Shown: piece after piece, positions 42,697 through 51,076 of the stretch
Position numbering within the stretch: position 1 is the stretch's first letter
How the letters are laid out: every line of letters begins with the position of its first letter
DNA from: an uncultured Alphaproteobacteria bacterium
GTDB lineage: Bacteria; Pseudomonadota; Alphaproteobacteria; HIMB59
DNA: 58,379 nt
Direction: 5' to 3'
Assembly (NCBI GenBank): GCA_902524245.1
Contig: CABZCN010000008.1
Span: 1 to 58,379, forward strand
Notes under the pieces: model-generated
What the model was told of the DNA's origin: nothing
The model's input: only the letters and a program-made list of their open reading frames with translations
Database searches by the model: none
Translations under genes and position numbers: made by a program

Positions 42697-43420
42697 CCTA
42701 AATATAGATATCAAAGACTACAATGGACCTTTAGATGTTCTTTTAGAACTTGTTCATAAAAATAAATTTGATTTAAAAAATCTACCAATACTTAGTCTTT
42801 GTAACCAATATATTGCTTTTATTGTAGATTTAAAAAAGGTTAGCATAGAGATAGCATCAGAATATTTACTAATGGCTGCTATTATGGTTTTTTTAAAATC
42901 TAAATACCTAGTAAATAAAGACAAAGAAGAGGATGTTAAAAAAGTAACAAGATTTCTTACAAATCGATTAACGATATTAGAACTTGTAAATAAAAATAGT
43001 ATTAAGTTATTCGAGCTTCCTAAATTCAAACAGGAATTCTTTCCAAATACACAAAAACATAAATTAAAAATTGAAAAAAACTTTGTAATTAAAGACAAGC
43101 TTATTGATCTTTTAAAAGCTTATGCAAATATTCATAAAAGAAATCAACAATATACTTTAAAGTTTAGCTCTACTAAATTATTTACGATCAAGGATGGTCA
43201 GAATGTAATTTCTAAGGAAATTCTATCTAACCAAGATTGGTTTACATTGAAGAGTTTACTACCTGATAATTTAAAATCGGATATTTTGAATAAATCATTT
43301 TTTTCTAGTACATTTAATGCCAGCCTTCACATGGCAAAAGAAGATAAAAATGAAGAAAAAAAAATAGTAATTAAGCAATCTTTGCCATTTTCTGATATAT
43401 ATTTAAAAAAAGATGAGTGA
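42686..43420 (+). CDS. scpA: Segregation and condensation protein A
   Basis: 244-residue kleisin of the SMC-ScpAB complex. The N-terminal SMC-binding helix has YNGPLDVLLELVHKNKFDL, then LSLCNQYIAFI and ASEYLLMAAIMVFLKSK; the C-terminal winged-helix region is short. Overlaps nagZ and scpB, so all are translated from one mRNA. Confidence 0.92.
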   Translation: MDSNLNIDIKDYNGPLDVLLELVHKNKFDLKNLPILSLCNQYIAFIVDLKKVSIEIASEYLLMAAIMVFLKSKYLVNKDKEEDVKKVTRFLTNRLTILELVNKNSIKLFELPKFKQEFFPNTQKHKLKIEKNFVIKDKLIDLLKAYANIHKRNQQYTLKFSSTKLFTIKDGQNVISKEILSNQDWFTLKSLLPDNLKSDILNKSFFSSTFNASLHMAKEDKNEEKKIVIKQSLPFSDIYLKKDE

Positions 43421-44063
43421 AACTTCACAAAAAATTGAAGCTTTAATATTTGCATCAAGTAAGCCAGTTTCAGAAAATGAAATTAAAAAAAGACTGGATA
43501 TTCATGAGGATATTTCTGAAGTCATGTCTAATTTAGAGACTGCTTATCAACATAGAGGTATAAATTTAAAAAAAATATCGAATAAGTGGATTTTCTTAAC
43601 AAATACAGAGGTTAGTGAGATTTTTCATGAAAAAAAAGAAATACAAAAAAGACTTTCAAAACAAGCAATAGAGACATTGGCTATAGTTGTTTATCATCAA
43701 CCTATAACAAAATCAGAAATTGAAAGCATTAGAGGAGTTGTGATAGGGCAAGGAATATTTGATCAATTAATGGAGTTTGGCTGGATAGCACCAGGAGGTC
43801 GAAAAGAAGTTCCAGGTAGACCTATTCTTTGGGGCACTACTGAAGACTTTCTTTTACATTTTGGTTTAGGCACATTAGACAATCTTCCTGGAATAGAGGA
43901 AATGAAAAACTCTGGAATATTGGATGAAAATTTTGCTTCAATGAATATTCAAGAGGTTTCAGATGATTTAAATAAGGATGAAGCCTTCATAGATGATGAC
44001 GATCAAGCAGAAACTCTTGATGAGTTTTCAAAAAGTCAATTAACGCAAAATAATGATACTTGA
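43413..44063 (+). CDS. scpB: Segregation and condensation protein B
   Basis: 216-residue kleisin partner with two winged-helix domains: KIEALIFASSKPVSENE at the start and LSKQAIETLAIVVYHQPITKSEIE followed by IRGV. The GRPILWGTTEDFLLHFGL motif is typical. The acidic C-terminal tail is disordered. It overlaps the ABC ATPase gene by 11 bases. Confidence 0.92.
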   Translation: MSETSQKIEALIFASSKPVSENEIKKRLDIHEDISEVMSNLETAYQHRGINLKKISNKWIFLTNTEVSEIFHEKKEIQKRLSKQAIETLAIVVYHQPITKSEIESIRGVVIGQGIFDQLMEFGWIAPGGRKEVPGRPILWGTTEDFLLHFGLGTLDNLPGIEEMKNSGILDENFASMNIQEVSDDLNKDEAFIDDDDQAETLDEFSKSQLTQNNDT

Positions 44064-45099
44064 TGTGAGAGATCTTCACCATTCTTTCGGTGAGATAAAT
44101 GCTATAAATAAACTTAGTTTTTCAATAGAGCATAATTCGATTGTTTCAATTTTGGGTCCCTCCGGCTGTGGAAAAACCACATTAATTCGATTAATAGCTG
44201 GTTTGGAAGAAATTCAAAAGGGGCAAATATCTTTTGAGGGTAAATTAGTTGCAAATGAAAAATTTAATACTCCCCCAGAGCAAAGATCAATCTCTTACGT
44301 TTTCCAAGACTTTGCATTATTTCCTCATATGAACGTAAAAGAAAATATTAGTTTTGCAGCAAGCACTAAAGTAAATAAAAAACAGTTGATTGACCAAGTA
44401 ATACAATTAGCTAAAGTTGAAAATTTTCTGGATAAATATCCTCATGCTCTTAGTGGAGGAGAACAGCAAAGAGTAGCATTAGCAAGGTCAATAGCTGTTC
44501 AACCACGACTATTACTTTTAGATGAACCTTTTTCTGATTTAGATACTAATTTAAAAAAGGAAATTATTGATGACACACTGCACTTAATCAATAGCTTGGA
44601 CTCCTCTGCTATTGTAGTAACACACAATGCCGAAGAGGCTATGTTTCTTAGCAATGTTATTATTGTAATGGAAAAGGGAAGAATAGTTCAGATAGGAAAA
44701 CCTCGTGAAATATACTTTAATCCTTCTAATGTTTATGTTGCCTCTTTGTTTGGAGAGGTTAATATTTTTATGACAAAGATTTTAAATAATAAATGTGAAA
44801 CTCCTTTAGGTATACTAGATACAAAAGACTTTAAAGATAACCAACAAGTAAATGTAGTAGTTAGACCTGAGGCTATTAAATTAAATGTTGAAAAGTCTCC
44901 TTTAACTAGTCCTAACTCAGGAGTTGTTGTTGACTCTAAATTTCTTGGAAATAGCGCTATGATTCATATGACAGTGAACGATAGTAATAATAAAAAACAC
45001 CACATACATAGTAAGTTAATTGGAGAGTTTTTACCTGCTCCTGCTAGTTCAGTTTCTTTTTCACTAGATCTAAACCACGTATTTATTTTTCCTAGATAA
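44053..45099 (+). CDS. ABC transporter ATP-binding protein (FbpC/PotA-like)
   Basis: 348 residues. Walker A is GPSGCGKTT, the Q-loop QDFALFPHM, the signature LSGGEQQRVALARS, Walker B LLLLDEPFSDLD and the switch histidine VTHNAEEA. The C-terminal TOBE-like domain (VRPEAIKLNVEKSP) matches the iron/polyamine/thiosulfate importer group. No permease or binding protein is nearby, so it is orphaned between scpB and tatA, or serves a transporter encoded elsewhere. Confidence 0.87.
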   Translation: MILDVRDLHHSFGEINAINKLSFSIEHNSIVSILGPSGCGKTTLIRLIAGLEEIQKGQISFEGKLVANEKFNTPPEQRSISYVFQDFALFPHMNVKENISFAASTKVNKKQLIDQVIQLAKVENFLDKYPHALSGGEQQRVALARSIAVQPRLLLLDEPFSDLDTNLKKEIIDDTLHLINSLDSSAIVVTHNAEEAMFLSNVIIVMEKGRIVQIGKPREIYFNPSNVYVASLFGEVNIFMTKILNNKCETPLGILDTKDFKDNQQVNVVVRPEAIKLNVEKSPLTSPNSGVVVDSKFLGNSAMIHMTVNDSNNKKHHIHSKLIGEFLPAPASSVSFSLDLNHVFIFPR

Positions 45100-45127
45100 G
45101 ACATCAATAATGTAGTAGATTACGAAA

Positions 45128-45322
45128 ATGGGTACATTTAGCATATGGCATTGGATAATTGTTTTAATTATCGTTCTTTTATTATTTGGAAAAGGTAAAA
45201 TACCATCTTTAATGGCAGATATGGCAAAAGGAATTAAGTCTTTCAAGAGCAATATGGCTGAAGATGAAAAACCTGCTAACCCAGATCAAGACAATAAAGA
45301 CAATCAAAATAAGGACCAGTAA
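45128..45322 (+). CDS. tatA: Twin-arginine translocase subunit TatA
   Basis: 64 residues: one membrane helix ([20 protein letters not shown]) with the F20-G21 hinge, then an amphipathic helix and acidic tail. Forms the translocation pore with TatBC. It ends one base into tatB. Confidence 0.93.
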   Translation: MGTFSIWHWIIVLIIVLLLFGKGKIPSLMADMAKGIKSFKSNMAEDEKPANPDQDNKDNQNKDQ

Positions 45323-45624
45323 TGTTTTCTTTAGGTTGGATGGAGATATCCATCATCCTAATCATAACTGTAATAGTTGTAGGACCTAAGGAAATACCTA
45401 CTGTTATTAAATTTATTAAAGGAATAACCTCAGGCCTAGGAAAAATTTCTAGAGAGTTTAAATCTACTGTAAATGAGATATCTCATTTAGAGGAGGTGAA
45501 AGATATTAAAAAGGATATTTTAGATACAAAAGAGTCAATTGTAAAAGAAGGGAAAGAATTAGACGAATTTATTGAAAAAAGCAATGATGAAATAATGAAA
45601 GGAGAAAAAAATGACCGAAGTTGA
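45322..45624 (+). CDS. tatB: Twin-arginine translocase subunit TatB
   Basis: 100 residues with an N-terminal helix [20 protein letters not shown] containing E8 and then G21-P22, the TatB pattern, and a long charged amphipathic region. It overlaps tatC by 14 bases. Confidence 0.93.
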   Translation: MFSLGWMEISIILIITVIVVGPKEIPTVIKFIKGITSGLGKISREFKSTVNEISHLEEVKDIKKDILDTKESIVKEGKELDEFIEKSNDEIMKGEKNDRS

Positions 45625-46372
45625 AAGTTCAATGAATTTCTTCGATCATATAAAGGAACTAAGACAAAAACTAATTTATGTCATAATTTTTTTCATTATT
45701 GCATTTATAGTTTCTTTTTATTTTTCTCAATCAATATTTGAATTCCTTGCTAAACCGTTAACTTCAATCTTAGGAGATGGCAATGGATTAATTTATACAG
45801 CTCTTCAAGAGGCTTTTTTAACAAACGTTAAAGTTGCTTTTTTTACAGCCGCTTTTATTTCATTTCCTTTTTTATCTATTCAGATTTGGTCTTTTGTATC
45901 CCCAGGATTACTTAAAAAAGAGAAACAAATTTCATTACCAACTTTAATTGCTATCCCATTTTTGTTTGTTTTAGGTGCCGCTGTTGTCTATTACGTGATA
46001 TCACCCATAGCTTGGAAGTTTTTTTTAAGTTTTCAAACCTCACAAGCAGACGGTATCAATATTACTCTTCAAGCAAAAATGAATGAATATTTGTCACTTA
46101 TGATGACATTTATTTTTGCTTTTGGACTTGCTTTTCAATTACCTGTTATTTTACTTTTACTTGTTAAATTTGGTGTTCTCACTATAAGTCAATTAATTTC
46201 ATTTAGAAAATATGCAATTGTTTTGTCATTTGTATTTGCAGCAATAGTAACACCACCTGATCCATTTTCACAAATTTCTCTAGCGTTACCTATAATAATT
46301 TTGTATGAAATATCTATCCTTGTATCTAAATTTATGGCTAAGCGACAGATTAATAAGGATGAGAATAATTAA
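45611..46372 (+). CDS. tatC: Twin-arginine translocase subunit TatC
   Basis: 253 residues with six membrane helices. The cytoplasmic N-terminus MNFFDHIKELRQKLIY is the conserved signal-peptide recognition segment; SFPFLSIQIWSFVSPGL and the late TPPDPFSQ are TatC hallmarks. It recognises RR signal peptides such as that on the DUF1501 protein. Confidence 0.95.
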   Translation: MTEVESSMNFFDHIKELRQKLIYVIIFFIIAFIVSFYFSQSIFEFLAKPLTSILGDGNGLIYTALQEAFLTNVKVAFFTAAFISFPFLSIQIWSFVSPGLLKKEKQISLPTLIAIPFLFVLGAAVVYYVISPIAWKFFLSFQTSQADGINITLQAKMNEYLSLMMTFIFAFGLAFQLPVILLLLVKFGVLTISQLISFRKYAIVLSFVFAAIVTPPDPFSQISLALPIIILYEISILVSKFMAKRQINKDENN

Positions 46373-46383
46373 TAGAAATTATC

Positions 46384-47643
46384 ATGCATGATATTACTTT
46401 TATAAGAGAAAATCCTGATTTATTTGATGAATTGTTAAAAAAGAGATTTATTGATCCAAAATCAAATGAAATTATCTCTCTTGATAAAAAAAAGAGAGAC
46501 ATTTTAACTAAATCTCAAGAATTAAGAGCAGAGAGAAAGAATTTATCATCTTCTTTTGCAAATCTTAACGAAGGTGATAAAGCTGATTTACAAAAAAAAG
46601 TACAATTAATTAAAAACAAGATTGATGAACTAGAAAACGATATTTCAACAATAGATGAGCAATTAAAAAATCATTTATCTAGTCTGCCAAACCTCCCACA
46701 TAAAGATGTACCTGTGGGAAAAGATGAAACCTCAAACAAATTAATAAAACAAGTCGGAAAAATTCCCTCATTTAGTTTTACACCGAAATCCCACTATGAA
46801 CTTGGAGAGAATTTAGAAATGATTGATTTTGAGCAAGCTGGAAAAGTATCAGGTACAAGGTTTGTATATTTAAAGAAAAAGATAGCTCAATTAGAAAGAG
46901 CTATAGCTAATTTTATGTTGGATAAACACACAAATGAATTTAATTATATAGAAATTAATCCACCTAACTTAGTTAGAGATGCTGCAGCTTATGGAACTGG
47001 GCAATTGCCAAAATTTTCAGAAGATTTATTTAAAACTAACACAAATCATTGGCTGATACCAACTGCTGAGGTACCTTTGACTAATTTAGTATTAGATACA
47101 ATCGTGTCTGATAAAAATTTGCCCCTGAGGTACACAGCTTGGACACCATGTTACAGATCTGAAGCTGGAGCAGCTGGAAGAGATACAAGGGGAATGATAA
47201 GACAACATCAATTTTCTAAAGTCGAATTAGTAAGCATAACTAAAGAGGATGAATCAGAAAAAGAGTTGGAAAGGATGTTAAATTGTGCAACTTCTATATT
47301 AGATGATTTAAAAATTCCTTATCAAATTATTTTATTATCCTCTGGTGATATGGGCTTTTCAGCAGAAAAAACTTATGATATTGAAGTGTGGTTACCTGGT
47401 GAGGGAAAATATAGAGAGATATCTTCCTGCAGTAATTGTAATTCTTTTCAAGCTAGGAGAATGAATGCTCGTTATAAAGATACAGATCAAAACAAATTTG
47501 TACACACCTTAAATGGATCTGGTCTAGCAGTGGGGAGAACATTAATTGCAATTTTGGAAAACTATCAAAATGAGGATGGCAGTATTAGTATTCCACAAGT
47601 TTTAAAACCATATATGGGGAATTTAGATAAAATCTCTAAATAA
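46384..47643 (+). CDS. serS: Seryl-tRNA synthetase
   Basis: 419-residue class II synthetase. An N-terminal antiparallel coiled coil (about 30-105) precedes motif 2 YTAWTPCYRSEAGAAGRDTRG and motif 3 NGSGLAVGRTLIAILENY. In many alphaproteobacteria surE and pcm follow; here DUF815 converges with an 8-base overlap. Confidence 0.96.
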   Translation: MHDITFIRENPDLFDELLKKRFIDPKSNEIISLDKKKRDILTKSQELRAERKNLSSSFANLNEGDKADLQKKVQLIKNKIDELENDISTIDEQLKNHLSSLPNLPHKDVPVGKDETSNKLIKQVGKIPSFSFTPKSHYELGENLEMIDFEQAGKVSGTRFVYLKKKIAQLERAIANFMLDKHTNEFNYIEINPPNLVRDAAAYGTGQLPKFSEDLFKTNTNHWLIPTAEVPLTNLVLDTIVSDKNLPLRYTAWTPCYRSEAGAAGRDTRGMIRQHQFSKVELVSITKEDESEKELERMLNCATSILDDLKIPYQIILLSSGDMGFSAEKTYDIEVWLPGEGKYREISSCSNCNSFQARRMNARYKDTDQNKFVHTLNGSGLAVGRTLIAILENYQNEDGSISIPQVLKPYMGNLDKISK

Positions 47644-48394
47644 TTATATTCTTACTAGAACAATAATATTTAAAAAATTGGTAAGCAGACCTACCTGTTC
47701 TATTTCCTCTTGAAAAGATCCATTTAAGTGCACTATTTTCAATCTCATTATCAAATTCTATTTTATAAAATTTACAATAATTTTTAATTATTAAGATAAA
47801 ATCTTTCTTACTTAAATTATGAAAACTAATCCATAATCCAAATCGATCAGATAAAGATAATTTTTCTTCAATCCCCTCATCTTGAGATATAGCAGATGAT
47901 CTCTCATTATCTAACATATCTCTCTTCATTAAATGCCTTCTGTTACTTGTGACATATACTAGAAATTCGTAGTTTGAGTTGTAAAAAGATCCTTCAAGAA
48001 ACGATTTAAATTGAATATACCTCCTATCATTTTGTTCAAATGATAGATCGTCAATAAATATTATGATTTTTTTGTCGAACTTATAATTTAAAAAAATATT
48101 TGGTAAATCTGATAAATCTTCACTATTAATTTCTAATGTTTCAAATTTATCATATTTATGAGCAAAATTTTTTAATATACCTCTTATAATACTACTTTTG
48201 CCACTTCCACGTACACCCCATAAAAGACCATGATTAAAAGCTAAACCCTCTATAAAGTTTTTTGTATTTTCCTCTATTTTTTTTATTTGTTTATCAACGC
48301 CATACAAAAGCTTTAAATCAAGGACTTTATTGAATGGTATTTTATCTAAAGAATTTTTTGATCTATTCCAGCAGAGTAAATATTTATTTTTCAA
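47636..48394 (-). CDS. DUF815 AAA+ ATPase
   Basis: 252 residues. Walker A GVRGSGKSS, Walker B IIIFIDDLSFE, then SNRRHLMKRDM and LSDRFGLWISFH, all matching DUF815 (COG2607). The function is unknown, but the gene is regularly beside yajC in alphaproteobacteria, as here. It diverges from yajC by 69 bases. Confidence 0.88.
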   Translation of the reverse strand: MKNKYLLCWNRSKNSLDKIPFNKVLDLKLLYGVDKQIKKIEENTKNFIEGLAFNHGLLWGVRGSGKSSIIRGILKNFAHKYDKFETLEINSEDLSDLPNIFLNYKFDKKIIIFIDDLSFEQNDRRYIQFKSFLEGSFYNSNYEFLVYVTSNRRHLMKRDMLDNERSSAISQDEGIEEKLSLSDRFGLWISFHNLSKKDFILIIKNYCKFYKIEFDNEIENSALKWIFSRGNRTGRSAYQFFKYYCSSKNIII

Positions 48395-48463
48395 TTTTAT
48401 GTTGACTTCATTGATGATTGTGAGATTTTAGTGCTTATTTTATTAATTTAAAGGATTTAAATC

Positions 48464-48727
48464 ATGGAACAACTTGCAGGAATTCTACCACTTATATTAA
48501 TTTTTGTCGTTTTCTACTTTTTACTTATTAGGCCCCAACAAAAGAAATTAAAAGATCACAAAAATATGATCGCAAATTTAAAAAAAGGTGATCGAGTTGT
48601 GACCCAAGGCGGAATTATAGGCAACATCCATTATGTAAATGATGATGGTACTCTCTCTGTAGAAATAGCAGATAACGTACAAGTCAAAGTAGCTAAGGGT
48701 ATGATAGCTGATATAGCAGCTAAATAG
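48464..48727 (+). CDS. yajC: Sec translocon accessory protein YajC
   Basis: 87 residues: one N-terminal membrane helix, then FYFLLIRPQQKKLKDHK and KGDRVVTQGGIIG. Associates with SecDF; the gene is 22 bases upstream of secD. A GG-containing purine run precedes the ATG. Confidence 0.94.
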   Translation: MEQLAGILPLILIFVVFYFLLIRPQQKKLKDHKNMIANLKKGDRVVTQGGIIGNIHYVNDDGTLSVEIADNVQVKVAKGMIADIAAK

Positions 48728-48749
48728 CTTAATAAACTAAATTAACATA

Positions 48750-50207
48750 ATGATTATTTTTAAACAGTGGAGATTATGGGTATCTTTGTTACTGTTAATA
48801 GGAAGCTATATCTTTATTAAACCAAATTTTGAAAGTCAAACATCTGATAGTAAAATTAATTTTGGATTAGATATTCAGGGAGGGTTTTCATATTTACTAG
48901 AATTGAATGAGGAAGAATATCTCAACAATCTTTTAGTTAAAACATCTCAATATATTGAAAATACTTATTCTATTTCATCCGATATAGATAATGGAGAGAT
49001 TGTAATATCTAAAAACCAAAATTTAGATGCTCTTACAAATATTGTTATACAAAATTTAGGTTTAGAAATTAATGAAAAATCAGATAAAGAAAATAGTTAT
49101 ATTTTTTCTAAACAAAGTTTTAATAAATCATTGTCAGATATGACTTTAAATGCGGTCGAGATTGTAAGGTCAAGAGTTGATTTTCTTGGTAATAAAGAAT
49201 TATCTATACAAAAAGTAGGATTAAATAAAATTTTATTAGAAATACCTGGTGATTTGGATAATAACGTCAAAGAAGTAATCTCTAAAACAGCTAAATTAAC
49301 ATTACACCTAGAAAAAAATAATATAGTTGGTTCTAAGACTTTTATAAATGAAGAAACTGGTGAACAAGTTAGAGTTCAAGAAATTCCAAATATAACTGGT
49401 GACTTTATTCAAGATGCGTCACTTCAATATAATCAAAATGAACCAGTCGTTGCTTTTTCTTTTAATAAAGAGGGTTCAGATCTTTTTGCGAAAATGACTT
49501 CTGAAAATGTTGGTTCTAGATTTGCAATAGTTCTTGACGGTTCTTTAATTACTGCTCCCGTTATAAGAGAGTCAATTACTGGCGGTAGTGGTCAAATATC
49601 TGGAGGTTTTACAAATGAAACTGCTAATAATCTTGCAATCATTTTAAAGTCCGGATCTTTACCAACTCAAATAAAAATAATTCAAGAAAAACAAATAGGC
49701 CCGACTCTTGGACAAGAAGGTGTAGAGAAAGGAGTTATAGCATCAATAATAGCTCTTATAGCTATTACTCTTTTTATGATTATTTATTATAAAATATCAG
49801 GATTTTTTACAGTTATCACAATTATTAGTTGTCTGTCTTTACTTTTTGCAATGATGTCCTTATTAAACACAACATTAACTCTACCTGGTGTTATTGGAAT
49901 AGTATTAACAATAGGAATGTGTGTTGATGCAAATGTTTTAATATTTGAAAGAATTCGAGAAAATTTTAAACATAATATCGAAGATCCTAAAAATCATGGT
50001 TTCAATTCTGCTTATGTAACTATTCTTGACTCTAATTTAACAACATTATTTGCAGCTATTTTTTTATTTGCTTTTGGTTTTGGGCCTATTAGAGGTTTCT
50101 CAATTTCATTAATTATTGGAATTATATCCTCTCTAATAGTTACTTACATAATACTAAAATTATTTATTAATATAACTTCAATAAAATACCTTGGACTACA
50201 AAGATGA
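48750..50207 (+). CDS. secD: Protein export membrane protein SecD
   Basis: 485 residues. Periplasmic P1 domain with LGLDIQGGFSYLLEL-type motif (FGLDIQGG), then IRESITGGSGQISGGF, and six helices at the C-terminus including MCVDANVLIFERIREN. Pulls secreted proteins using the proton gradient. It overlaps secF by 4 bases. Confidence 0.95.
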   Translation: MIIFKQWRLWVSLLLLIGSYIFIKPNFESQTSDSKINFGLDIQGGFSYLLELNEEEYLNNLLVKTSQYIENTYSISSDIDNGEIVISKNQNLDALTNIVIQNLGLEINEKSDKENSYIFSKQSFNKSLSDMTLNAVEIVRSRVDFLGNKELSIQKVGLNKILLEIPGDLDNNVKEVISKTAKLTLHLEKNNIVGSKTFINEETGEQVRVQEIPNITGDFIQDASLQYNQNEPVVAFSFNKEGSDLFAKMTSENVGSRFAIVLDGSLITAPVIRESITGGSGQISGGFTNETANNLAIILKSGSLPTQIKIIQEKQIGPTLGQEGVEKGVIASIIALIAITLFMIIYYKISGFFTVITIISCLSLLFAMMSLLNTTLTLPGVIGIVLTIGMCVDANVLIFERIRENFKHNIEDPKNHGFNSAYVTILDSNLTTLFAAIFLFAFGFGPIRGFSISLIIGIISSLIVTYIILKLFINITSIKYLGLQR

Positions 50208-51076
50208 TTAATTTTTACTCTTTTAAAAATAAATCTTATTTAGTCTCCCTTACTCTTATAATACTAACAATAATAATTATTTTTTTTAAAGGTTTGAATT
50301 TAGGAATTGATTTCAAAGGTGGATTGAACTTTGAGGTAAAATCAAACTTAACAACTAATCAGCTTAATAAATACTTTGATTTTATAGATTCTGACAGAGA
50401 AGTCTTAATTAAAAGAGAGGTTGGCAGTGATGTTTTCAGTATCAGAATAGAGTCAGGTGATAATAATCCTGTTTTTATTGATGAAATAAAAAATATAATT
50501 GATCAAAACCCGGATATTGAAATATTACTCTCTGAGTATATAGAACCAACTTTTAGTGAAGAGCTTATAAAAAATTCTATTTATGCTTTAGCATCTTCTT
50601 TGTTGGTAATAGCTGTTTATGTTTGGATAAGGTTTGATTGGCAGTTTGCAGCATCAGGTATATTCGCATTATTACATGACGTTTTTGTATCTATAGGCTT
50701 TATGTCATTATTTAATATTGAATTTAATTTAACAATGATCGCAGCTTTGCTACTAATTGCAGGTTACAGCATAAACGATACTATAGTTTTATTTGATCGG
50801 CTTAGAAGTTTAACTTCAAACGAGGAAAATAAAGATAATTTTGAAACTAATGTTAACAACTCAATTAAATTAAATCTTCGAAGAACTATATTGACAAGTT
50901 TCACAACTATATTGGCATTATTATGTCTAGTTTTTCTAGCACCTGTCAATTTAACTGAAATGCCAATAGTTTTTATTTTTGGGGTTTTGATTGGAACTTT
51001 TTCTTCTTTATTTCTGGTGCTTGGAATAGTGGGGGATTTGAATTATGAAGCAGTGCTTAAAGCAAGAGACTCTTGA
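50204..51076 (+). CDS. secF: Protein export membrane protein SecF
   Basis: 290 residues with six helices. Signature GLNLGIDFKGGLNFEV at the start and AGYSINDTIVLFDRLRS in the second half. Its 3' end overlaps the convergent uvrA by 34 bases, the longest convergent overlap in the window. Confidence 0.95.
   Translation: MINFYSFKNKSYLVSLTLIILTIIIIFFKGLNLGIDFKGGLNFEVKSNLTTNQLNKYFDFIDSDREVLIKREVGSDVFSIRIESGDNNPVFIDEIKNIIDQNPDIEILLSEYIEPTFSEELIKNSIYALASSLLVIAVYVWIRFDWQFAASGIFALLHDVFVSIGFMSLFNIEFNLTMIAALLLIAGYSINDTIVLFDRLRSLTSNEENKDNFETNVNNSIKLNLRRTILTSFTTILALLCLVFLAPVNLTEMPIVFIFGVLIGTFSSLFLVLGIVGDLNYEAVLKARDS

Noticed and set aside
42754-43098. 114-residue antisense ORF in scpA
   Set aside because: Antisense shadow of a well supported gene; no family similarity and no ribosome-binding site.
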